From NCBI GenBank assembly GCA_003540955.1, contig DPMX01000328.1, forward strand, positions 1-5,330: a stretch of DNA of 5,330 nt, written 5' to 3'. Below, piece after piece: positions 1 through 4,839 of the stretch; position 1 is the stretch's first letter, and each line of letters begins with the position of its first letter. The DNA is from Gammaproteobacteria bacterium (GTDB lineage: Bacteria; Pseudomonadota; Gammaproteobacteria; Ga0077536). The position numbers and the translations under genes are program-made. Below the pieces are notes generated by a model. That model ran no database searches. It was not told the DNA's origin and saw nothing but the letters and a program-made list of their open reading frames with translations.

Positions 1-572
1 GTATTGTCGTGAGGGAATGGTTCCTTAGGGACGGGTAGATCAAGTGCTGTACAGAGAGGCGCCCACCCCTGTTCGGCTCGCCAATCGAGCAATCGAGCAG
101 GTGGGGCTGTTTTGCGGACGTGTGCGTTGTGCGCCTCGTAGGCGGCAATAGCTGCAGTCTTATTTTTTACATCTTGTGTAAAGCGATGTTTAAACATAGC
201 GAAAACCATGCGACGCCATGGGCTATCCTCAGCTGCATACGATGCAGGCAAGATTGTATTCGAAGCGCTGCGCCACCAGGTTTCGCTGTCAGCGCGGGTC
301 GAGAGGATAATCAATGCGTCCGGATAAGCAGCAGCTAAGGATTCCCAGTATGCGGACGCTGGCCAATCGATAGCGGCTCCAAAACCTTTCAAAAAAGTCC
401 CCCAGTCGGGCATATCTCCAATCGCCGCAGCGTGCCATACCGCTACATCATCAGGCCTAAAAAATACCTCGTGCATGTGATAACACGGTTCACCTAGTAA
501 TTGTTCTAAAGCCTTTTTTAATGATGTTGTGCCGGTCCGACCGATACCAGCACCAATTACTCGTAACGTCAT
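1..572 (-). CDS. Sulfotransferase family protein (Sulfotransfer_4 type), 3' end cut by window edge
   Basis: This is a P-loop-like enzyme expected to transfer a sulfuryl group from PAPS to an unidentified acceptor in the cytoplasm. I translated it by hand: 190 complete codons are present without a stop before the left edge. The N-terminus MTLRVIGAGIGRTGTTSLKK carries the 5'-phosphosulfate-binding loop GRTGTTS at residues 11-17. The segment around residues 88-105 (IILSTRADSETWW followed by RSAS) matches the 3'-phosphate-binding strand and helix, with R93 and S102/S104 as candidate contacts. The C-terminal part GWAPLCTALDLPVPKEPFPH (169-188) is the signature seen near the end of this family, so only a short tail is probably missing. 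The ATG at 572 is supported by GAGGA eight bases upstream (581-585). It starts 19 bases after the upstream lactonase-like gene, so co-transcription is likely. The family is clear; the acceptor substrate is unknown. Confidence 0.88.
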   Translation of the reverse strand, partial: MTLRVIGAGIGRTGTTSLKKALEQLLGEPCYHMHEVFFRPDDVAVWHAAAIGDMPDWGTFLKGFGAAIDWPASAYWESLAAAYPDALIILSTRADSETWWRSASNTILPASYAAEDSPWRRMVFAMFKHRFTQDVKNKTAAIAAYEAHNAHVRKTAPPARLLDWRAEQGWAPLCTALDLPVPKEPFPHDN

Positions 573-591
573 AAGGTCGATCCTCAGATTG

Positions 592-1359
592 TTAAGTTAA
601 CGCAACGGGTAACTGGGGTACATCTGCCCAGAAATCGGGATCATGTCCGTACATCAGTCGTGCACCAGCTCGTTGTAATTCGCGTAAACTTTCGAGCGAC
701 GCTCGCATCGCAACCTCATCGTAAATAGCACCACGCGAAGGCAAGTGCATCTCTTCGAGTGTTTGCCTTAGGTAGCATGCGTCACCACATAAGACTATTG
801 AGCCAGCATCAGTCTCAATTACCATCGATTGATGGCCTGGTGTGTGGCCATGAGTCGGGATGCAACGAACGGCACCATCTCCGAACACGTCGTACTCGCC
901 ATCAACCTCGATACGAACGTGGCCCAAGTCATAATCGTCAACTAAATAATGATTCGCCGCGATCGCTTCTGGTGTGTTTGCCGCCTCCCATTCGCGTTGC
1001 TGAATTATCCATCGCGCATTCGGAATCAAATCGTTTCCGCCACAGTGGTCGAAATGTAGATGTGAGCTCACGAGAAAGTCAATTTTTTCGGGATCCATAT
1101 CTACCTCACCGAGACGAGCTGAAACTTCTTCGTTTGCTTCAAATTCGATATGAAAATATGGCTCCATCGGACCAAGTGCTCTGGCACCATCTCGCTGTAC
1201 CCGCATCGATAAACCGGAATCGAATAAGACTGTTCCCTGCCGGTGTCTAATAAAGTACACCGGCACGGGAATCCGAAGTTTTCCTTCAGTACCGTGCAAC
1301 AACATCGGCATCGGCATCGTAATCCAGCCGCAAGTCATCGCATATAGGTGCACACTCAT
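592..1359 (-). CDS. Metallo-beta-lactamase-fold hydrolase, N-acyl-homoserine lactonase (AttM/AiiA-like) family
   Basis: This is a 255-residue dizinc hydrolase, within the size range of AttM/AiiB-type lactonases. The metal ligands are all visible: H100-x-H102-x-D104-H105 (SHLHFDHCGG), H176 at the end of GHTPGH, the bridging D193 in CGDACY, and H239 in YGHDPDFW. Y196, three residues after the bridging Asp, matches the Asp-x-x-Tyr arrangement of AHL lactonases, where the Tyr contacts the substrate carbonyl. The N-terminal strand pair (CGWITMP, then PVPVYFIRHRQGTVLFDSGL) is typical. There is no signal peptide, so the enzyme is probably cytoplasmic. The start at 1359 has only a weak GGGGA ribosome site. 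The gene heads a leftward pair with the sulfotransferase and is divergent from the amidase. By family it opens lactones, and AHL quenching is possible. Placement beside oxidation and amidase genes makes another ring or ester substrate equally plausible. Confidence 0.9.
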   Translation of the reverse strand: MSVHLYAMTCGWITMPMPMLLHGTEGKLRIPVPVYFIRHRQGTVLFDSGLSMRVQRDGARALGPMEPYFHIEFEANEEVSARLGEVDMDPEKIDFLVSSHLHFDHCGGNDLIPNARWIIQQREWEAANTPEAIAANHYLVDDYDLGHVRIEVDGEYDVFGDGAVRCIPTHGHTPGHQSMVIETDAGSIVLCGDACYLRQTLEEMHLPSRGAIYDEVAMRASLESLRELQRAGARLMYGHDPDFWADVPQLPVALT

Positions 1360-1383
1360 TTAGAGTCCCCGCTCTGTTATTCA

Positions 1384-1414
1384 AATATGAGAGCTTAGCT
1401 CGATCCAATGTCAT
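1384..1414 (-). promoter_or_regulatory. Candidate promoter for the lactonase-sulfotransferase pair
   Basis: Read on the minus strand, ATGACA (1409-1414) and CATATT (1384-1389) resemble -35 and -10 hexamers, separated by 19 bases. Transcription would start within about 20 bases of the ATG at 1359. The spacer is longer than the usual 17 and the -10 match is only four of six, so this is a weak call. Confidence 0.25.
1391..1401. promoter_or_regulatory. Perfect 5-1-5 dyad, possible operator
   Basis: GAGCT-T-AGCTC is a perfect inverted repeat with a one-base centre. It lies between the candidate -35 and -10 elements of the leftward promoter, where a MerR-like activator or a repressor could act. 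It is short enough to occur by chance. Confidence 0.25.
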
Positions 1415-1562
1415 ACGGCTAGTGGATGATGCTATTGGGGTCGCCATCACTTGGGTTGAACTCTAAAGCGAGGTCCGATTTGCCAGATCACAAGGCGTGT
1501 CGCCCGCCGATTTACCGAGCGCAGCGCTATCAACTAAACCTAGGTCAATATCTAATTTATCC

Positions 1563-1571
1563 TTTATAAGG
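1563..1571 (+). repeat. TTTATAAGG, first copy of a 9-base direct repeat
   Basis: The identical nonamer recurs at 1653-1661, exactly 90 bases downstream. Seven of its bases (TATAAGG) occur a third time at 3256-3262, ahead of the molybdenum hydroxylase genes. The core TATAAG resembles a -10 hexamer, though this first copy has no good -35 partner. Confidence 0.35.
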
Positions 1572-1582
1572 CTGCAGCAGCC
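1570..1582. promoter_or_regulatory. Perfect 6-1-6 dyad (GGCTGC-A-GCAGCC)
   Basis: This GC-rich perfect inverted repeat overlaps the end of the first TTTATAAGG copy. It has a single-base centre, so it would suit a dimeric DNA-binding protein better than an RNA hairpin. It is not followed by a T run, which argues against a terminator. Its right half leads into AGCCTACCG, which recurs at 1707-1715. Confidence 0.3.
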
Positions 1583-1597
1583 TACCGCTTTCGTCGA

Positions 1598-1618
1598 ATC
1601 GATTAATAATCAATCGAT
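1598..1618. promoter_or_regulatory. Perfect 7-7-7 dyad, candidate activator site upstream of the amidase
   Basis: The arms ATCGATT (1598-1604) and AATCGAT (1612-1618) are perfect inverse complements around an AT-rich seven-base centre. AATCGAT is also present as a direct repeat at 1597 and 1612. If transcription starts near 1667, the dyad is centred roughly 60 bases upstream, a common position for an activator. It does not fit the strict T-N11-A box of LysR-type regulators, so no protein family is assigned. Confidence 0.35.
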
Positions 1619-1629
1619 ACCGATAACTG

Positions 1630-1660
1630 ATGACAGTACCTCGGCGCGTGCATTTATAAG
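1630..1660 (+). promoter_or_regulatory. Candidate promoter for the amidase gene
   Basis: ATGACA (1630-1635) and TATAAG (1655-1660) resemble -35 and -10 hexamers with a 19-base spacer. A transcript starting near 1667 would have a leader of about 107 bases before the amidase ATG. The long spacer and the inactive-looking first TATAAG copy make this tentative. Confidence 0.3.
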
Positions 1661-1661
1661 G
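1653..1661 (+). repeat. TTTATAAGG, second copy of the direct repeat
   Basis: This is identical to 1563-1571. It continues as TATAAGGAC (1655-1663), which recurs at 3256-3264 in front of the molybdenum hydroxylase operon, so it may be a promoter motif shared by the two rightward units. Confidence 0.35.
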
Positions 1662-1724
1662 ACATGTAGAACTATCCTAGCGAGCGTTTGTTTTTAGCTG
1701 CTCTTTAGCCTACCGTTCGCATTT

Positions 1725-1730
1725 AGGAGG
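1725..1730 (+). other. Strong Shine-Dalgarno-like AGGAGG without a start codon
   Basis: AGGAGG is the best ribosome-binding match in the region, yet no ATG, GTG or TTG follows at usable spacing. The amidase ATG is 43 bases further on. The amidase frame is closed by TAA at 1753-1755, so this site cannot serve an extended amidase start. Confidence 0.3.
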
Positions 1731-1773
1731 TCAGATAGACCCCTACCAATCGTAAACTATCAGGAATGCAGCC

Positions 1774-3210
1774 ATGTCTAATAATGAGTTAAATTACGGC
1801 GATCTTGACGCGCTCGGATTGGCGGCGCTCATACGGAAGAAAGAAATCACTGCGCTTGAGCTGGTTGATGAGTCGATCCGGCGATGTGAATCTGTTAACG
1901 GCACCCTCAACGCGGTCATTACTAAAATGTTTGATCACGCACGGGACCGCGCCAAAAAACCCCTAGGGGATGGGCCTTTCGCAGGTGTTCCGTTTTTAAT
2001 GAAAGATTTTGTTGCAGAGGTCGCCGGGGTGCCGTTCTACGAAGGCAGCGATTTCCTGAGCGGTTACATACCTATTCAAGACAGCGAAATCTACCGTCGT
2101 TTCTGTCATAGCGGCCTTATTACTATCGGTAAAACGAACTTACCGGAATTCGCCATCGGAGTGACCACCGAACCCCGTCGCTTTGGCGCGACACATAACC
2201 CATGGGATCCAAAGCGGACTCCCGGCGGCTCGAGTGGCGGTGCAGCTGCGGCGGTTGCGGCGCGGATCGTGCCAATAGCCCACGGTAACGACGTCGGTGG
2301 CTCCATTCGCATCCCGGCGTCCTGTTGTGGACTGGTGGGGCTGAAGCCGACCCGGGGGCGCACGACGTTAGGACCCCATTACGGGGACATAATCTCAGGC
2401 TATTTCGTGGAGCACGGGCTGACCCGCAGCGTGCGGGATGCTGCTGCATTACTAGATGTTATGTCCTCCCCGCAGGCAGAGGGCGAGCCCTATTTAGCGC
2501 CAGCACCCGCCCGATCGTATTTGGAAGAAATCGGTGAACCAAGCAAACGCCTCAAGATCGGTTTCTCGACTCTTACCCCGTTAGGTGATCCGCTCGATCC
2601 CGAATGCGAGCAGGCGATCCTGGACGCCGCCGAATTATGTACCTCTCTCGGGCATGAGGTAGTGGAGGCAAGCCCAAAATATGATGCATTGGATTTCTGG
2701 ACTCGATACACGACTGTACTTGCGATAGGCGTCGCGTGGGCCGTCGCAGACTGGGGGCGCCGCTTAGGTAAGGAGCTGAAAGAAGAAAATTTCGAACCCT
2801 TTGTGTGGGCTTTCACCGAGCGCGGACGTTCCTTAAATGCACCGGATTATCTACTCGCGGTGCAAGACGTACAGCACCACGTCCGGCACATAAGTCAGTT
2901 CTATGTCGACCACGACCTTTGGTTAACCACGACCCTAGGGCAACCACCGGTTGAACTCGGAACATTGGTATATGAAGACGATCCATTTGAACTCCGAAGA
3001 CGCATGGCAAAGTTTTCGCCCTACACCTACATCGCAAATGCAACTGGGCAGCCGGCGATCTCTCTGCCTCTATATTGGAGTACGGAAGGGCTACCTATAG
3101 GTCTACATTTCACAGCACGCTGTGGCGAAGAAGTAACGCTAATCCGACTGGCTGCCGACCTCGAAAGAGCACTACCATGGGACACAAAAAAGCCACAGAT
3201 TTGCACCTAG
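1774..3210 (+). CDS. Amidase-signature family hydrolase (GatA/NylA-like)
   Basis: This 478-residue cytoplasmic serine amidase is a normal full length for the family. The Ser-cisSer-Lys triad is complete: K77 in FLMKDF, cis-Ser S153 in the GGSSGG loop (151-156) and nucleophile S177 in GNDVGGSIRIP (171-181). The spacing between the two serines is 24 residues, as in FAAH. The glycine-rich signature continues through SCCGLVGLKPTRGR (183-196). The stretch TTEPRRFGATHNPWD before the Ser loop and the SCCGLVGLKP run resemble amidases commonly annotated as 6-aminohexanoate-cyclic-dimer hydrolase, which favours a cyclic or small amide over the tRNA-dependent GatA role. No gatB or gatC neighbours are present. 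The ATG at 1774 has AGGA eight bases upstream, and the frame is closed at 1753. The enzyme lies upstream of molybdenum hydroxylase genes in the same direction and could act on the cyclic amide such an enzyme makes. The substrate is not determinable. Confidence 0.93.
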   Translation: MSNNELNYGDLDALGLAALIRKKEITALELVDESIRRCESVNGTLNAVITKMFDHARDRAKKPLGDGPFAGVPFLMKDFVAEVAGVPFYEGSDFLSGYIPIQDSEIYRRFCHSGLITIGKTNLPEFAIGVTTEPRRFGATHNPWDPKRTPGGSSGGAAAAVAARIVPIAHGNDVGGSIRIPASCCGLVGLKPTRGRTTLGPHYGDIISGYFVEHGLTRSVRDAAALLDVMSSPQAEGEPYLAPAPARSYLEEIGEPSKRLKIGFSTLTPLGDPLDPECEQAILDAAELCTSLGHEVVEASPKYDALDFWTRYTTVLAIGVAWAVADWGRRLGKELKEENFEPFVWAFTERGRSLNAPDYLLAVQDVQHHVRHISQFYVDHDLWLTTTLGQPPVELGTLVYEDDPFELRRRMAKFSPYTYIANATGQPAISLPLYWSTEGLPIGLHFTARCGEEVTLIRLAADLERALPWDTKKPQICT

Positions 3211-3231
3211 AACGAGCCTGACGCTACTCGA

Positions 3232-3261
3232 TTAAACAAGTCTATAACTCTATGGTATAAG
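3232..3261 (+). promoter_or_regulatory. Candidate promoter for the molybdenum hydroxylase operon
   Basis: TTAAAC (3232-3237) and TATAAG (3256-3261) are separated by 18 bases. The -10 hexamer sits in TATAAGGAC, identical to the sequence at the candidate amidase promoter. The predicted leader is about 200 bases. The hexamers are imperfect, so confidence is modest. Confidence 0.35.
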
Positions 3262-3265
3262 GACT

Positions 3266-3283
3266 TACGCAATTTTAAGCGTA
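3266..3283. promoter_or_regulatory. Inverted repeat at the predicted transcription start, possible operator
   Basis: TACGC (3266-3270) and GCGTA (3279-3283) flank an eight-base AT-only centre. A dyad overlapping the predicted +1 would suit a repressor. It could also form a weak hairpin, but there is no following T run, so a terminator is unlikely. Confidence 0.3.
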
Positions 3284-3475
3284 GAAAATAGATAGATAAA
3301 AACCCACACCACAATGCTAACTTCCTCCATGATCAAATAGATCGGATCGTCAAGATATCGAATGATGTGCATTATTGAACTCCAGTGGTTTATAGTAGCT
3401 ACATACAAGGCCAACGGAGCCGGCGCCACAAGGAGCCCGATTCACGGCCAATAATCACGCCCGGAGAACTGTGAC

Positions 3476-4333
3476 ATGAAATTTCCCGCGTTTGCGTACG
3501 CAAGACCCAATACTATTGACGAAGCAATAGCGCTGCTGGCAAGTGAAGACGAAGCGCGCCCTCTCGCTGGCGGTCAGACGTTGTTACCTATCCTCGCACT
3601 GCGCATGTCCATGCCAAGCCTCCTAGTCGATTTAAACGACATTGAAGACATGAAACACATCATTGTCGGAGACGGCGTTGTTAGGGTCGGGGCAATGGTT
3701 ACTCACGCGCAGAACCTTGCCAGCACTGAACACCGCAAGTATTTACCTCTCCTGAGCGAAGCCGTTCGACACGTCGCACACGAAGCAATCCGGAACCGCG
3801 GTACAATTGGCGGAAGCTTGGCTCACGCCGATGCCGCAGCCGAAATGCCACTCGTCGTAACTGCGCTCGATGCAACAATGATTATCGCGAATGAAGACGG
3901 TGGGCGGCGAGTCGAGGCTAAAAATTTTTTTGGGGGGCATTTCACCACAGCGATCGAAAGCGGCGAACTTTTAACAACTATCGAGTTTCCAATATCTGAC
4001 CACCACTGGGCGTTTGAAGAAGTAGCTCGGCGTCCAGGTGACTATGCGCTTGTGATGGCGGCAGCCGGGCTTAAAGTAAACAACGGCATTGTTGAATCGG
4101 CCCGCATAACCCTTGGCAGTGTAGCTGATCGCCCGCTTCGCGCTCCAGAAGCAGAAAGCTACTTGACCGGGAAGGCAATATCCGGAGAAATCGCCGTGGA
4201 GGCAGCGCAGATCGCTACACAAGATCTGAAATCGCACGACGACATACATGCGAGCGCCAATTATCGTCGGACTGTCGTCGGTACATTAGTGAAACGCGCG
4301 CTGATGCGTGCCGCAACGGAGAAATCAGCATGA
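3476..4333 (+). CDS. Molybdenum hydroxylase FAD-binding (medium) subunit, CoxM/CutM type
   Basis: This 285-residue FAD subunit of a xanthine-oxidase-family enzyme takes electrons from the iron-sulfur subunit to FAD and then to an external acceptor. The N-terminus MKFPAFAYARPNTIDEAIAL is typical. The two FAD pyrophosphate-binding motifs are present: AGGQTLLP at 31-38 and TIGGSLAHAD at 110-119. ARRPGDYALV (184-193) is a conserved motif of the second domain, and the C-terminal CO_deh_flav_C-like domain follows. The length is normal. The ATG at 3476 has GGAGA eight bases upstream, and an in-frame TAA at 3452-3454 blocks a longer start. Its last four bases overlap the start of the [2Fe-2S] subunit gene (ATGA), indicating translational coupling. 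An A5-T7-G6 homopolymer block at 3920-3937 encodes the family-conserved FF around residues 151-152. Real substrate specificity comes from the large subunit, so I do not name it coxM. Confidence 0.95.
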   Translation: MKFPAFAYARPNTIDEAIALLASEDEARPLAGGQTLLPILALRMSMPSLLVDLNDIEDMKHIIVGDGVVRVGAMVTHAQNLASTEHRKYLPLLSEAVRHVAHEAIRNRGTIGGSLAHADAAAEMPLVVTALDATMIIANEDGGRRVEAKNFFGGHFTTAIESGELLTTIEFPISDHHWAFEEVARRPGDYALVMAAAGLKVNNGIVESARITLGSVADRPLRAPEAESYLTGKAISGEIAVEAAQIATQDLKSHDDIHASANYRRTVVGTLVKRALMRAATEKSA

Positions 4334-4839
4334 AAAAGGTCGCGGATGACGAATTAGTCCAAGTGCATACCAGTGTCAATGGTCGCAGTTACACCTTCTC
4401 CACAGAACCGAGAGTAAATCTAGCCGATGCGCTACGGTACGAACTCGGACTTTTGGGTACCAAGGTTGGCTGCGAACATGGCGTCTGCGGAGCATGCACG
4501 ATCCTGGTGGATGGGAAATCCGCACGTTCTTGCCTCATGCTTGGATTACAGGCCGAAGGGCGCGAAATTAGTACTATCGAAGGCTGGGCCAATGGTAAGG
4601 AACTCAATCCCCTGCAGGAATCATTTCGGCGTCATCATGCGTTACAGTGCGGCTTTTGCACTTCAGGGTTTCTAGCCACGGCAACGGAGTTATTGCGCGA
4701 AAATCCGAATCCTACACGTGAAGAAGTCCGTGAAAGGATCTCCGGAAATCTCTGTCGCTGCACTGGATATGAAACAATCGTCGATGCTATCTGTGACCCC
4801 GAAGTCGCTGCTTTCGCTCGGGACGAAAAAAATGCTTAA
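4330..4839 (+). CDS. Molybdenum hydroxylase [2Fe-2S] (small) subunit, CoxS/CutS type
   Basis: This 169-residue iron-sulfur subunit relays electrons from the molybdenum cofactor to FAD. The N-terminal plant-type ferredoxin domain has C48, C53, C56 and C68 (CEHGVCGAC, then C68 after the DGKSARS turn). The C-terminal four-helix domain has C107 and C110 (QCGFCTSG) and C142 and C144 (GNLCRCTGYE), the usual ligands of the second cluster. All eight cysteines are present and the length is typical. There is no twin-arginine or other signal peptide, so a cytoplasmic enzyme is expected. The start ATG overlaps the stop of the FAD subunit by four bases, with GGAG about seven bases upstream. Its own end overlaps the large-subunit start by eight bases. 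The gene order FAD, FeS, Mo matches the coxMSL and kdhMSL arrangement. Confidence 0.96.
   Translation: MKKVADDELVQVHTSVNGRSYTFSTEPRVNLADALRYELGLLGTKVGCEHGVCGACTILVDGKSARSCLMLGLQAEGREISTIEGWANGKELNPLQESFRRHHALQCGFCTSGFLATATELLRENPNPTREEVRERISGNLCRCTGYETIVDAICDPEVAAFARDEKNA

Larger units (their letters stand above)
1360..1773. other. Divergent intergenic region, 414 bases, no convincing gene
   Basis: This stretch separates the leftward lactonase-like gene from the rightward amidase, so it should hold both promoters. A GTG-initiated reading frame of 66 codons (1497-1697) fills part of it. That frame has no ribosome site and its product resembles no family I know, so I treat it as non-coding. 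What stands out is three perfect short dyads (1391-1401, 1570-1582, 1598-1618), two copies of TTTATAAGG exactly 90 bases apart, and two copies of AGCCTACCG 128 bases apart. These suggest a regulated divergent promoter region. No regulator gene lies in the window. Confidence 0.6.
3211..3475. other. Intergenic spacer between amidase and molybdenum hydroxylase operon
   Basis: This is 265 bases without a supportable gene. It holds a promoter-like element (3232-3261), an inverted repeat just downstream (3266-3283) and an AT-rich middle. I find no stem followed by a T run that would count as a terminator for the amidase. An orphan AAGGAG (3430-3435) lies 40 bases before the next start codon and has no start of its own. 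The length suggests the downstream operon can be transcribed separately from the amidase. Confidence 0.5.

Noticed and set aside
120..338. A 72-codon plus-strand open frame
   Set aside because: It lies opposite the sulfotransferase coding sequence, whose motifs are clear; it has no ribosome site or family resemblance.
759..1250. A 163-codon plus-strand open frame antisense to the lactonase-like gene
   Set aside because: It is the shadow of a well-supported metallo-beta-lactamase gene; its translation is rich in Arg, His and Ser with no recognisable domain.
592..1359. Calling the MBL enzyme a proven quorum-quenching AHL lactonase
   Set aside because: All metal ligands and the Tyr are present, but the family includes enzymes with other ester or lactone substrates and no quorum-sensing genes are nearby.
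1570..1582. Intrinsic terminator
   Set aside because: The dyad has a one-base centre and no following T run, so it cannot form a normal terminator hairpin.
1497..1697. A 66-codon GTG-start frame in the divergent intergenic region
   Set aside because: There is no Shine-Dalgarno site, the composition is low-complexity Ser/Thr-rich, and the stretch overlaps dyads and repeats better explained as regulatory DNA.
2106..2449. Overlapping minus-strand frames inside the amidase
   Set aside because: They are shadows of the conserved amidase-signature region, with Pro/Arg/Ser-rich translations.
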